DNA of 64,000 nt, from the NCBI GenBank assembly GCA_016717005.1, contig JADJUF010000001.1, positions 1,364,001 to 1,428,000 of the forward strand, given 5' to 3'. A model generated the notes under the pieces. That model ran no database searches. It saw only the letters and a list, made by a program, of their open reading frames with translations, and was not told where the DNA came from. Shown piece by piece: positions 1-7,797 of this stretch (the first letter of the stretch is position 1; every line of letters begins with the position of its first letter). This DNA comes from Myxococcales bacterium. GTDB taxonomy: Bacteria; Myxococcota_A; Polyangia; Haliangiales; Haliangiaceae. The position numbers were made by a program, and so were the translations under genes.

Positions 1-1
1 G

Positions 2-1486
2 ACCCGCGCGCTGGCGGTGTCCCCGTCGGCGCGCTGGCCCGCGCTCGACCCGCTGCTGGCGCGCCTCGCCGCGGCGGCGCGGCCGCGCTGGCCATGGCCG
101 GTCGCGGCCGCCGGCGCCGGCGTGGCCCTCGCGCTCACGTTCGCGCTGAGCCGCGCGACCGCGCACGAGGCGCCGCGGCAGATGGCGCAGCCGCCGCGGC
201 CGTGCGCCGGCCTGCCGCTCGATCTCGACGCGAGCTGGGGGCCGGCACCGCGCGCGGCGCTCATCGCCGGCAACCCCGCCGCGCCGGCGGCGGCGACGCT
301 CCTGGCCGATCAGCTCGACACGCTGACCGACGAGTGGCGCACGGCGCGGCGACGCCTGTGCGTCGAGCTGACCGCGTCGTCGTCGTGGTCGCCGCTGCTC
401 GGGCAGGCCGGCCGCCGGTGCCTCGAGAGCCGCGCGGTCGAGCTCGAGCGCATGGTCGGCCTGCGGGGCCAGGCGCCCGGGGCCCTGACCGCGCGGGTCC
501 AGGTCGCGTACTACCCCAGCACCTGCGCCGACCCGGCCGAGCTCGTGATCGGCGTGCCCACCGCCGCCGAGACCCAGGCCGAGCGCGACCTCGCGGCCGT
601 GATCGAGGAGGTCAAGCTCGGCCGGCGCGACGTGGCGACGTCCCGGGCGGCGGCGGCGCTGGCGGCGCTGCCGGCCGACGCGTCACAGATGGCGCGCGGG
701 CTGACCGAGCTGGCGGCCGGCAACGCGGCGCTCTTCAACGACGACAACGACGGGGCCGAGGTCCACCTGCGCGCCGCGTTCTTCGCGCTGCGCGCCGCCA
801 GCTCGAGCGAGGCGTTCGAGGTGGCCGGCAAGCTCACCGACGCGCTGGCGCGCAACGGCAAGGCCGAGCTCGCGGCCGAGTGGCTCGGCAACGCCCGCGC
901 GGAGGCGGGGCGGCTGACCCTGCACGACGCCAACCGGGCCCTGCTCGAGCTGCTGGCGGCGCGCGTCGCCAGCGGCCGCGGCGACGTGACCGAGGCGCTG
1001 GCCGCGAGCGTCCGCGGGCTGGCGATCGCCGACGCCTGCCACCTGCCGGCCTGCTCCCTGGCGGCGCTGGCGCTGCGGTCGTCGCAGGCGATCTACCTGG
1101 CCGACGCCGGCCAGCTGGCCGAGTCGCTGGCGGTGGCGCGGCGGGTGGTCGACGCCCAGGAAGAGCTGTACGGCGCGGCGGCGCCGGAGCTGATCAGCGA
1201 CCTGTTCAGCGTCGGGCTGGCCGAGCTCGACCTCGGCCAGCTCGACGCCAGCCTGGTCACGCTCGGGCGCGCGCGCGCCATCGCCGACGCCCGCCTGCAT
1301 CCCGACTCGCCGACGCGGGCGTTCGCGCTGTGGAACCAGGCGCTCGCGCTCGGGCGCCGCGATCCCCGCGCCGCGCGCCCGCTGTTCGACCAGGCGCTGG
1401 CGATCATCGAGCGCACGCTGGGGCCCGCGTCCAGCGACGCGCGCGACCTGCGGGCCGATCGCACGCGGTGGAGCCGGGCCCGCTGA
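2..1486 (+). CDS. Ser/Thr kinase-type protein, C-terminal part (TM + TPR-like region), 5' end outside window
   Basis: The frame is already open at base 2 and reads TRALAVSPSARWPALDPLLARLA. A segment of this kind normally closes the kinase domain of myxobacterial Ser/Thr kinases (a high-risk 'A.dP..Rwps.d.ll' pattern). It is followed by one membrane segment (about residues 28-46 from the GTG at 17: WPVAAAGAGVALALTFAL). A ~430-residue Ala/Leu-rich helical region comes next, with TPR-like A..LL..AL pairs. The visible part therefore looks like the cytoplasmic tail and the periplasmic or solvent-exposed TPR half of a transmembrane kinase. The catalytic motifs lie upstream of the window, so the kinase assignment is inferred from the junction motif only. 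The sigma-factor gene starts 31 bp downstream on the same strand and may be co-transcribed. Confidence 0.6.
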   Translation, partial: TRALAVSPSARWPALDPLLARLAAAARPRWPWPVAAAGAGVALALTFALSRATAHEAPRQMAQPPRPCAGLPLDLDASWGPAPRAALIAGNPAAPAAATLLADQLDTLTDEWRTARRRLCVELTASSSWSPLLGQAGRRCLESRAVELERMVGLRGQAPGALTARVQVAYYPSTCADPAELVIGVPTAAETQAERDLAAVIEEVKLGRRDVATSRAAAALAALPADASQMARGLTELAAGNAALFNDDNDGAEVHLRAAFFALRAASSSEAFEVAGKLTDALARNGKAELAAEWLGNARAEAGRLTLHDANRALLELLAARVASGRGDVTEALAASVRGLAIADACHLPACSLAALALRSSQAIYLADAGQLAESLAVARRVVDAQEELYGAAAPELISDLFSVGLAELDLGQLDASLVTLGRARAIADARLHPDSPTRAFALWNQALALGRRDPRAARPLFDQALAIIERTLGPASSDARDLRADRTRWSRAR

Positions 1487-1517
1487 CCGCCACCGCGCCT
1501 CGGGGTACGCTCGCCCG

Positions 1518-2117
1518 GTGACCGCCGAACGCGAGCACCTCGAGCGCGACGTCCGCGCCGCCTGCGATCGCGGCGATCACGCAGCGGCGGTCGCGTTGAT
1601 CGTGCGCGGCTACGGCGGCGAGGTCGGCGCCTACCTCGACTCGATCGTGCGGGCGACGCCCGACGACGCGGCCGAGACCTTCTCGCTGTGGTGCGAGGAT
1701 CTGGTGCGGGGCCTGCCCGGCTTCCGGTTCGGCGCGTCGGTGCGGACCTGGGTCTACACGCTCGCGCGGCACGCGGCGGCGCGCCGCGCCCGCGGCGACG
1801 GCCGCCGGGCCCGCCGCTTCCCGATGCCGGGTGAGCTCGATGAGATCGTGGCCCAGGTCCGGACCGCCACCGTCGAGTACCTGCGGACCGCGGTCAAGGA
1901 CCAGCTCGCGGAGGCGCGGGCGAGCCTGTCCGACGACGACCGCGAGCTCTTGTTCCTGCGCGTCGACCGCCAGCTGACGTGGCGCGAGATCGCGGTGATC
2001 ATGAGCGGCAGCGACGCGGCGCCCGAGGACGAGGCGGTGCGCAAGCTCGACCAGGCGCTGCGCAAGCGGTTCGAGGCGATCAAGCGCCGGCTCAAGGCCA
2101 AGCTCGACGCGGGCTGA
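1518..2117 (+). CDS. RNA polymerase sigma factor, sigma-70/ECF-like
   Basis: A 199-residue protein starting at GTG 1518. The N-terminal half has the sigma region-2 pattern: ATPDDAAETFSLWCEDLV, then GFRFGASVRTWVYTLARHAAARRAR. The C-terminal half has a region-4 helix-turn-helix (LSDDDRELLFLRVDRQLTWREIAVIM). There is no region 1 or 3, and the length fits the ECF class. It would direct RNA polymerase to a small regulon. No anti-sigma factor is obvious next to it; the preceding membrane kinase/TPR protein is a possible upstream partner (inference). The residue after the WREIA helix (VIMSGSDAAPEDEAV) is longer than usual, so this may be a divergent myxobacterial subgroup. Confidence 0.8.
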   Translation: MTAEREHLERDVRAACDRGDHAAAVALIVRGYGGEVGAYLDSIVRATPDDAAETFSLWCEDLVRGLPGFRFGASVRTWVYTLARHAAARRARGDGRRARRFPMPGELDEIVAQVRTATVEYLRTAVKDQLAEARASLSDDDRELLFLRVDRQLTWREIAVIMSGSDAAPEDEAVRKLDQALRKRFEAIKRRLKAKLDAG

Positions 2118-2143
2118 CCGGCGCCGCGCGCGGCCGTCACCCC

Positions 2144-2165
2144 GCTGTCACCTGGGCGTGACAGC
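2144..2165. promoter_or_regulatory. Inverted repeat (operator-like) upstream of the transporter
   Basis: GCTGTCAC, a 6-base spacer (CTGGGC), then GTGACAGC forms a perfect 8-bp inverted repeat. It ends 9 bases before the ATG of the transporter gene at 2175. Two further GTCAC motifs flank it (2136-2140 and 2169-2173). It could be a repressor operator or a short RNA hairpin over the ribosome-binding region. No T-run follows, so it is unlikely to be a terminator. Confidence 0.4.
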
Positions 2166-2174
2166 GCCGTCACG

Positions 2175-3242
2175 ATGAGCGACCCTGACGCCGTGAGCGA
2201 CGCTCGGGCAGCCGTGTCGATCTGGTGGTGGGCCTTCGGCTACTTCGCCTGTTACGTCCCGTACAGCCTCGGCTCCAAGCTCCTCTCCAAGCCGCTGATC
2301 GACACCGGCGCGACGCCGGTCGCGAGCCTCGAGCTGCTGCCGCCGTCGGTGATGGCGGCGGTGGCCACGCTGATCGTGTTCCTCCTGGCGACCGGGTGGT
2401 GGCGCAAGGCCGGGCGCCGGACGATCGCCGGCGTGACGCTGCCCTCGCCCGGCCGGCTGACCGCGCTGTCGGGGCTGTGCTCGTCGGGGATCATCGCGAC
2501 CACGACCCTGGCCTACACGTTCTCCAACGTCAGCATCGTGTTCGTGGCGCTGCTGATGCGCGGCGGCGTGCTGGTGCTGGCGCCGATCGTCGACCGGGTC
2601 ACCAAGCGCAAGGTGCGGTGGTTCTCCTGGATCGCGCTGGCGCTGTCGCTGGCGTCGCTGGTCGCGGCGTTCGCGTCGAGCGGCGACGCCCGCATGCCGA
2701 TCCTCGCGGTCGTGGACGTGGCGCTGTACCTCGGGTGCTACTTCACGCGCCTGACGCTGATGAGCCGCAAGGCGAAGTCGGCGGACCCCGACACCAACCT
2801 GCGCTACTTCGTCGAGGAGGGCATGGTCTCGGCGCCCGCGCTGCTGGTGGTGCTGGTGATCGCGACCCTGACGATCGGCGGCACCCACGGGGCCGAGCTC
2901 CGGGCCGGGTTCACGACCTTCTTCGAGCGACCCAACTGGTGGCTCGGCATCGCGGTCGGCGTGCTGTCCCAGGGCACGGGCATCTTCGGCGGGCTGATCT
3001 TCCTCGACCAGCGCGAGAACGCGTTCTGCGTGCCGGTCAACCGGGTCTCGAGCGTGCTGGCGGTGCTGGGCGCGAGCCTGTGGCTGGCCAAGGGCTACGG
3101 CGCGCACTGGCCCAACACCGAGGAGTGGTACGGCGCGCTCTTGATCATCGCCGCGATCGGGTTCTTGACCATCCCGCCGGCGCTCGAGAAGCGGCGCAAG
3201 GCGGCGGCCGCCGCCGCCCTCCCGCAAGCGCAGCTCCGCTGA
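2175..3242 (+). CDS. EamA/DMT-superfamily-like multi-spanning membrane transporter
   Basis: A 355-residue hydrophobic protein with about ten membrane segments. Examples are the segment around residues 12-30 (WWWAFGYFACYVPYSL), those near 55-75, 95-125 and 145-185, and paired helices after 210, 255 and 315. The total length and the two-halves topology match drug/metabolite transporters. The substrate cannot be read from sequence. The ATG start is preceded by an inverted repeat but no strong Shine-Dalgarno. The C-terminus is a charged tail (EKRRKAAAAAALPQAQ). The gene is convergent with the GST gene; the 182-bp hairpin element begins 16 bp after its stop. Confidence 0.65.
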   Translation: MSDPDAVSDARAAVSIWWWAFGYFACYVPYSLGSKLLSKPLIDTGATPVASLELLPPSVMAAVATLIVFLLATGWWRKAGRRTIAGVTLPSPGRLTALSGLCSSGIIATTTLAYTFSNVSIVFVALLMRGGVLVLAPIVDRVTKRKVRWFSWIALALSLASLVAAFASSGDARMPILAVVDVALYLGCYFTRLTLMSRKAKSADPDTNLRYFVEEGMVSAPALLVVLVIATLTIGGTHGAELRAGFTTFFERPNWWLGIAVGVLSQGTGIFGGLIFLDQRENAFCVPVNRVSSVLAVLGASLWLAKGYGAHWPNTEEWYGALLIIAAIGFLTIPPALEKRRKAAAAAALPQAQLR

Positions 3243-3258
3243 CCCGCGGCCGCTGAAG

Positions 3259-3440
3259 CTAGAGCACCGACCGGTTTGAACGCCGTCGCGAGACGCGGAC
3301 GTGCGAGGCAGATCCGGGCGCACGCCCGAAGCGCAGCGAGGAGCGTAGGGCCCTACGTGACGAGCGAGCATCGGACGTACGCCCGGAGGTGCCCGCAAGG
3401 TCGCGTCGCAGCAGGCACTTCAAACCGGTCGGTGTTCTAG
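3259..3440. mobile_element. MITE-like 182-bp hairpin element with TA-flanked terminal inverted repeats
   Basis: The ends at 3259-3280 and 3419-3440 are inverted copies of one 22-bp sequence (CTAGARCACCGACCGGTTTG, then AA) with a single mismatch. Each end carries TA just inside a C, compatible with a TA target duplication as made by IS630/Tc1-mariner elements. The whole interior is also self-complementary with scattered mismatches: the left arm (TGCGAGGCA, TCCGGGCGCACGCCCGA) pairs with the right arm. The centre is the perfect palindrome CGTAGGGCCCTACG (3344-3357). There is no coding capacity. The right end supplies the stop codon of the GST gene (3437-3439), so insertion probably rewrote that gene's 3' end. 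It could also act as a bidirectional terminator for the two convergent genes. A partner transposase was not seen in the window. Confidence 0.6.
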
Positions 3441-4051
3441 GCCTTCGCGCTCGGCCGCGCGCTGACCTCGCGGTGCCAGCGCAGCAGGTGGGGCGTGTCA
3501 TCGCCGAGCCGGATGCCCGACACCTTGCCGAAGTCGATGCCGCACAGGAGCGTGATGTCGGCGACGGTGAACTCGTCGCCGGCGGCGAACCGGCGCCCGG
3601 CCAGCTCGCCGTCGAGCCACGCCAGGCGCTCGCCCAGCACCTCGCGCATGATGTCGGCGAACTCGGGCGCCTGGCGCAGGCGGCCCTCCCAGAAGGCGTG
3701 GCTGTTGCGGAACACCTGCGCCACCGGGCCCAGCACCTCGAGCTCGGCGGTGCGGTTCCACTGCTCGATCTCGGCCCGGTGCCAGGCGTCGCGCCCGAAC
3801 AGCGCCGGCTCGGGGTGCAGCTCCTCGAGGTAGCGACAGATCGCCATCGACTCGCGCAGCACCCGCCCGTCGGGCAGCTCCAGCACCGGCACCAGCCCGA
3901 GCGGGTTCTTGGCCAGGAACGCCGGCGACAGGTTGGCGCGGTTCGCGATCGACACCTCGACCAGCTCGACCTGGTCGGTGAGGCCCTTCTCGGCCAGGAA
4001 GACGCGGACGCGGCGGGGGTTGGGCGCGCGGAGGTCGTGGTAGAGGCGCAT
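3437..4051 (-). CDS. Glutathione S-transferase family protein
   Basis: 204 residues. The N-terminal thioredoxin-like half begins MRLYHDLRAPNPRRVRVFLAEKG. It contains the conserved glutathione-site elements NPLGLVPVLELPDG (cis-Pro) and LRESMAICRYLEE (the ES dipeptide that contacts gamma-Glu). The C-terminal all-helical half has the DEFTVADITLLCGIDF capping motif typical of GSTs. Likely role: conjugation of glutathione to electrophiles in the cytoplasm. The catalytic Ser/Cys near residue 9-11 is not clear (RAPNPRR), as in several bacterial subgroups. Its TAG stop lies inside the right repeat of the hairpin element, so the last residues may be element-derived. The gene is divergent from blaI. 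Confidence 0.85.
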   Translation of the reverse strand: MRLYHDLRAPNPRRVRVFLAEKGLTDQVELVEVSIANRANLSPAFLAKNPLGLVPVLELPDGRVLRESMAICRYLEELHPEPALFGRDAWHRAEIEQWNRTAELEVLGPVAQVFRNSHAFWEGRLRQAPEFADIMREVLGERLAWLDGELAGRRFAAGDEFTVADITLLCGIDFGKVSGIRLGDDTPHLLRWHREVSARPSAKA

Positions 4052-4128
4052 CGTGCCGACACTCTACCGGGGCCCGCGCCCGGGAATGCGCGTCGTCACG
4101 CGTCGGTTCCTGCCCGTGACGATCGGCC

Positions 4129-4164
4129 TTGACGTCCAAACTACGTACGTAGTAAGCCTACGAT
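4129..4164 (+). promoter_or_regulatory. blaI promoter with BlaI/MecI-type operator
   Basis: TTGACG (4129-4134) resembles a -35 box. Just downstream, ACTACGTACGTAGT (4140-4153) is a perfect 14-bp palindrome. Known BlaI/MecI operators have the form TACTACA-nn-TGTAGTA, so this site keeps the ACTAC/GTAGT half-sites. It sits in the core promoter region 18 bp before the GTG start of blaI. That placement suggests autorepression of the blaI operon; the -10 (TAGTAA or TACGAT) is uncertain. Confidence 0.6.
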
Positions 4165-4171
4165 CGTTGTC

Positions 4172-4588
4172 GTGACCACCATGCCCCGCCCGCCCGACCT
4201 CACGCCGGCCGAGTTCAACGTGATGAAGGTGCTCTGGCACCTCGAGCGCGGCACGGTGGCCGAGGTCCGGAGCGAGCTCAACCGCCGCACCGGCGTCGAG
4301 CTGGCCTACACCACGGTCATGACGCTCCTGGGGCGGCTGGCGGCCAAGAGCGCGGTCGCGGTCGACAAGGACCGCGAGCCGTTCATCTACGCGCCGGCGT
4401 TCCGGCGCGAGTCGATCCTGCGCGATCGCCTGCGCTCGTTCCTGTCGGACGTCTTCGACGGCGACTCCCAGGCCATGGTGCTCGGGCTGGTCGCCGACGA
4501 GTCGCTGTCGCTCGACGAGCTGCGCGCGATCGAGAAGGATCTCGAGAGCGACCGCGCCCGCCCGCGCAAGAAGGAGCGGCGGTCGTGA
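4172..4588 (+). CDS. BlaI/MecI family transcriptional repressor
   Basis: 138 residues from GTG 4172 (an ATG at 4181 is an alternative). The N-terminal winged helix is classic for the family: LTPAEFNVMKVLWHLERGTVAEVRSELNR, then LAYTTVMTLLGRLAAKSAVAVDKDREPFIYAPAF. The C-terminal part (SILRDRLRSFLSDVFDGDSQAMVLGLVADESLSLDELRAIEKDLE) is the dimerisation domain. Family members bind dyad operators and are cleaved when a BlaR1 sensor protease is activated. The palindrome immediately upstream is the probable operator. The stop overlaps the start of the M56 peptidase gene (GTGA), so the pair is translationally coupled. No beta-lactamase follows; the regulated genes may instead be the peptidase itself and the DsbA-like lipoprotein. 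Confidence 0.9.
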   Translation: MTTMPRPPDLTPAEFNVMKVLWHLERGTVAEVRSELNRRTGVELAYTTVMTLLGRLAAKSAVAVDKDREPFIYAPAFRRESILRDRLRSFLSDVFDGDSQAMVLGLVADESLSLDELRAIEKDLESDRARPRKKERRS

Positions 4589-5946
4589 TCGACGGGCTGC
4601 ACCGGCTCGCGGGCGCGCTCGCGGCGCTGACCGGCACCGCGCTGATCCACGGCACGATCCTGGCGATCGTCGCCGCGGCGCTGGCGGCGACGCTGTTGCG
4701 CCGGGCCCGGCCGGCGGTGCTGGCGGCGCTGTGGCTGGTGGTGCTGTGCAAGTTCCTGCTGCCGATCGGGCCGGGCGCGCGGTTCTCCCTCGCGTCCCTC
4801 TACGATCGCGCCACCGCCGAGCCGACCCCGGCCGCGGTGCTGGCGTTCGCGCCGCCGACCGCGGGCCCCGCCGTCGCGCCGACCGCGCCGCCGCCGCCGC
4901 GCCACCCGATCGCGCTGGCGCTGATGACCGCGTGGGCCGCGATCGCCCTCGGGCTGGCCGCGCGCGAGCTCCGGCGCTACCGCCGCGCGCGGCGCCAGGC
5001 CCAGGCGCTGACCGCGGCGCCGGCCTGGCTCGCGGCCGAGGTCGCCGCGCTGGCGCCGCAGGTCGGCGCCCGCACGCGGGTCGACGTGAAGGTCGGCGGC
5101 GTCGCCAGCCCCTACGTCATCGGCGTCACCCGACCGGTCGTCGTCGTGCCGGCCGCGCTCCTGACCGATCGCCCGCGGCTCCTGGCCGCGCTGGCGCACG
5201 AGCTGGCCCACGTCCGCCGCGTCGACGGCGCGGTCCGGGTGGTGCAGCGGATCGCCGCGTGCCTGTTCTTCTTCTGGCCGGTCGTGCGCTGGGTCAACCG
5301 CCGCCTCGACCTCGCCCGCGAGCAGGCCTGCGACGCCTACGCGATCGCCCACGGCCCGCTCGACGCCACCGCCTACGCCCGCCTGCTGATCACCGTCGCG
5401 CGCCAGCAGGCGCCGGCCGCGGCGCTGGGCCTCGGCGGCAGCCAGCTCGCGCGCCGGGTCCACGCCCTGGCGCGGCCGCGGCCGACCGGGGTCGGCGCCG
5501 CCGGCGCGGTCGCCGTGCTGGCGTTCGCCGCGGTCGGCCTGACCGGCGCCCGCGCGGCCCGCGCCGAGCGCGGCGCCGTCGGCGAGCGCGTGTGCGTGTT
5601 CACGCCCCAGCTCGCCGCCGAGATCCTGGTGAGCTACCCCGAGGCCGACATCGACGGCGACGGCGCGCTGTCGCGGACCGAGGTCTGCGACTTCCAGCTG
5701 GCGATGCGTCGCCGCTACGTCAACACCACGTTCGCGGAGCTGCCGTTCGACGCCGACGTGCGCGAGCGGCTGGCCTCGACCATGCCGATGCGCGCGCTGC
5801 CGGCCGGCGTGATCGACGGCGCGTCGCCGCTTGCCTCCGACCAGCTCTGCTGCAATTGTTCCGCGCCCGGTTCCGAAGCTGTCCCCGGCCAGCCGGCCGA
5901 GTTCAACCCCGCCATCACGACGTGTACTAGAGGAGTCGATCCATGA
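4585..5946 (+). CDS. M56 (BlaR1-like) membrane metallopeptidase with EF-hand-like periplasmic tail
   Basis: 453 residues from a GTG that overlaps the blaI stop. Several hydrophobic segments occupy the N-terminal 130 residues, and a further one (about 305-320) follows the catalytic domain. The zinc motif HELAH (H205-E206-H209) lies in AALAHELAHVRRVDG, as in BlaR1/MecR1. A second conserved acidic patch follows (DLAREQACDAYAIA). Instead of a penicillin-binding sensor domain, the C-terminal ~115 residues contain an EF-hand-like loop (DIDGDGALSRTE) and six cysteines (CVFT..CDFQ..CCNC..C). The input signal may therefore be Ca2+ or redox rather than beta-lactam (inference). Its stop overlaps the ATG of the DsbA-like gene (ATGA), tying redox chemistry to the same operon. 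Confidence 0.8.
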   Translation: MIDGLHRLAGALAALTGTALIHGTILAIVAAALAATLLRRARPAVLAALWLVVLCKFLLPIGPGARFSLASLYDRATAEPTPAAVLAFAPPTAGPAVAPTAPPPPRHPIALALMTAWAAIALGLAARELRRYRRARRQAQALTAAPAWLAAEVAALAPQVGARTRVDVKVGGVASPYVIGVTRPVVVVPAALLTDRPRLLAALAHELAHVRRVDGAVRVVQRIAACLFFFWPVVRWVNRRLDLAREQACDAYAIAHGPLDATAYARLLITVARQQAPAAALGLGGSQLARRVHALARPRPTGVGAAGAVAVLAFAAVGLTGARAARAERGAVGERVCVFTPQLAAEILVSYPEADIDGDGALSRTEVCDFQLAMRRRYVNTTFAELPFDADVRERLASTMPMRALPAGVIDGASPLASDQLCCNCSAPGSEAVPGQPAEFNPAITTCTRGVDP

Positions 5947-6743
5947 AGAAGAGCCTACTGCCCGCCGCCCTCGCCGGCGCCGCCATGATCCTCGCCGGCT
6001 GCCAGCAGGACAACAAGGACGTCGTCAAGAAGCTCGACGAGATCTCCAAGAAGCTCGACAAGCTGCAGGCCACCGGCGTCGGCGGCGCCGCGCCCCAGGG
6101 CCAGCAGCGCCAGGCCCAGCGCCCGGGCCCCGATCCGACCAAGGTCTACGGCTACCCCGTCGACGATCTGCCCGCGGTCGGCAACCCCAGCGCGCTCATC
6201 ACCGTGGTCAAGGCCTACGAGTACGCCTGCCCGTTCTGCGAGAAGGTGCGCCCGACCGAGGATCAGCTGTTCAAGGACTACGGCGACAAGATCCGGATCG
6301 TCTACGCGCCGTTCGTGGTCCACCCGCAGATCGCCACGATCCCCCAGCAGGCGTCGTGCGCCGGCTACAAGCAGGGCAAGTTCAAGGAGATGAGCGACGC
6401 GATCTGGGAGAAGGCGTTCAAGACCCGGCAGTTCGACGCCGCCAACCTCGAGGCGATCGCCAAGGAGGTCGGCCTCGACATGAACAAGTACGCGGCCGAC
6501 ATGAAGGGCGACTGCGTCAAGTGGGTCGGCGAGAAGCAGGGCGTCGCCAGCACGTTCGGCGTCGGCGCCACCCCGGCGTTCTTCATCAACGGTCGCTTCC
6601 TCTCGGGCGCGCAGCCGCTGCCCGCGTTCAAGGCGATCATCGACGAGGAGCTCAAGAAGGCCGAGGCCGCTGTCGCCAGCGGCACCTCCGCGGCCTCCTA
6701 CTACAAGTCGGTGGTGGTCGAGAAGGGCCTGAAGAAGCTCTGA
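5943..6743 (+). CDS. DsbA-family thiol-disulfide oxidoreductase lipoprotein
   Basis: 266 residues. The lipoprotein signal MKKSLLPAALAGAAMILAGC ends in the lipobox LAGC (Cys20). A lysine-rich coiled segment (21-43) and a Gln/Pro linker follow. The thioredoxin-fold domain from about residue 80 has the redox motif CPFC (C96/C99) in EYACPFCEKVRPTE. It also has the cis-Pro loop GVGATPAFFINGRFLSG expected of DsbA/DsbG-like proteins. Two more cysteines (SCAGYK and DCVKW) lie in the helical insert. It should be anchored in the periplasm and oxidise or isomerise protein thiols. AGAGGAGT upstream is a good ribosome-binding site. It is the third gene of the blaI operon, followed by a strong hairpin terminator. 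The Cys-rich tail of the M56 protein could be a client. Confidence 0.88.
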   Translation: MKKSLLPAALAGAAMILAGCQQDNKDVVKKLDEISKKLDKLQATGVGGAAPQGQQRQAQRPGPDPTKVYGYPVDDLPAVGNPSALITVVKAYEYACPFCEKVRPTEDQLFKDYGDKIRIVYAPFVVHPQIATIPQQASCAGYKQGKFKEMSDAIWEKAFKTRQFDAANLEAIAKEVGLDMNKYAADMKGDCVKWVGEKQGVASTFGVGATPAFFINGRFLSGAQPLPAFKAIIDEELKKAEAAVASGTSAASYYKSVVVEKGLKKL

Positions 6744-6780
6744 GCGCGACCCGCCGGCGACCTGCGGGTCCCCGACCGAA

Positions 6781-6812
6781 CGACGGCCCGCCACGCGCGG
6801 GCCGTCGGCGTT
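6781..6812 (+). terminator. Rho-independent-like terminator after the DsbA gene
   Basis: A perfect 11-bp stem (CGACGGCCCGC at 6781-6791, GCGGGCCGTCG at 6797-6807) with a 5-base loop, followed by GCG and TTTT. It lies 38 bp after the DsbA stop codon and would end the blaI-M56-dsbA transcript. The right arm runs into the tandem-repeat array. Confidence 0.7.
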
Positions 6813-6997
6813 TTCGGCCTGCACGTCGGGCCGTCGGCAGGTTCGGCCCGCCCTGTGAGCCGTCGGCGGGTTCGGCCCGCCCTGTGAGCCGGCGGCGTTT
6901 TCGGCGCTGCACGTCGGGCCGTCGGCAGGTTCGGCGTGTGAGCCGCCAGGAGTTGCGGCCCGTGCGAGCCATCGGCAGCTTCCGCCCGCGCGTCGGG
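6802..6997. repeat. Degenerate ~29-bp tandem repeat array (about 7 units)
   Basis: Seven consecutive units start with CCGTCGGCRGGTTCGGC or a close variant. Most end in CCGCCCTGTGAG or TGCACGTCGGG. Unit lengths are about 24-30 bp, and two neighbouring units are almost identical over 29 bp. The array fills the intergenic space between the DsbA terminator and the sirtuin gene. It has no unique spacers, so it is not a CRISPR, and no credible reading frame. Confidence 0.65.
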
Positions 6998-7035
6998 CCT
7001 TGCGCGCCGCCCATGTTAGTGTTAATGGTACACCT

Positions 7036-7761
7036 ATGAACCTCGAGCTGCGCGACGACGACGACGTGTTCGTGCTGACCGGCGCCGGCATCAGCGCCGA
7101 GAGCGGCATCGCGACCTTCCGCGACGCCGACGGGCTGTGGGAGCAGCACCGGGTCGAGGACGTCGCCTCGCCCGAGGGGTTCGCGACCCAGCCGGCGATG
7201 GTCTGGCGGTTCTACGCCCAGCGGCGGGCCCAGGCCGCGACCGTCCGGCCCAACCCCGGCCACGCCGCCCTGGCCGCGCTCGAGGCGCGTCTGGGCGACC
7301 GGTTCTTCCTGTGCACGCAGAACGTCGACGCCCTGCACGAGGCCGCTGGCTCGACCCGCGTGCTGCACATGCACGGGGAGCTGGGCAAGACCCGGTGCTC
7401 GGACCCGGCCTGCGCTCGGCCGCCGTTCGCCGACGATCGCCACGACTTCGCCGAGGCCCTGCCCCGGTGCGCGTGCGGCGAGCTGCAGCGGCCGCACATC
7501 GTCTGGTTCGGGGAGGTGCCGTTCGAGATGCACGCGATCAAGCGCCGGATCCAGCGGGCCAGCGTGTTCCTGTGCATCGGGACCTCGGGCGTGGTCTACC
7601 CGGCGGCGGGCCTGGTCGGCGAGCTGACCTACCGCCGGTCGCAGGGCGAGCGGGTCCGCTCGGTCTATGTCGGGCTCGAGCGCCCGGCCAACGCCGACCA
7701 GTTCGATCAGGTCGTGCTCGGCAAGGCCGGCGAGGTCCTGCCCGGCTTCCTGGCCGGGTGA
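7036..7761 (+). CDS. cobB: NAD-dependent protein deacylase, Sir2 family (CobB-like, class III)
   Basis: 241 residues from ATG 7036; an in-frame TTG at 7000 would add a non-homologous leader from the repeat region. NAD-binding motifs are GAGIS (16-20) with FRDADGLW, and TQNVD (94-98). The catalytic His is H113 (LHMHGEL). A Cys4 zinc site is formed by C121, C126, C145 and C147. Y60 and R63 (FYAQRR) match the Tyr/Arg pair that lets class III sirtuins remove succinyl or malonyl groups, so desuccinylase as well as deacetylase activity is likely. The product removes acyl groups from lysines using NAD+ in the cytoplasm. No ribosome-binding site is strong upstream; GTTAAT/TTAATG near 7021 may be a -10 box. 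Confidence 0.93.
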   Translation: MNLELRDDDDVFVLTGAGISAESGIATFRDADGLWEQHRVEDVASPEGFATQPAMVWRFYAQRRAQAATVRPNPGHAALAALEARLGDRFFLCTQNVDALHEAAGSTRVLHMHGELGKTRCSDPACARPPFADDRHDFAEALPRCACGELQRPHIVWFGEVPFEMHAIKRRIQRASVFLCIGTSGVVYPAAGLVGELTYRRSQGERVRSVYVGLERPANADQFDQVVLGKAGEVLPGFLAG

Positions 7762-7797
7762 TCGCGCCGCGGCTTTACCCGCCGCCCGCTCTCGCCC

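Noticed and set aside
6802..6997. Possible CRISPR array
   Set aside because: Units are contiguous and diverged with no regular unique spacers, and no cas genes are present.
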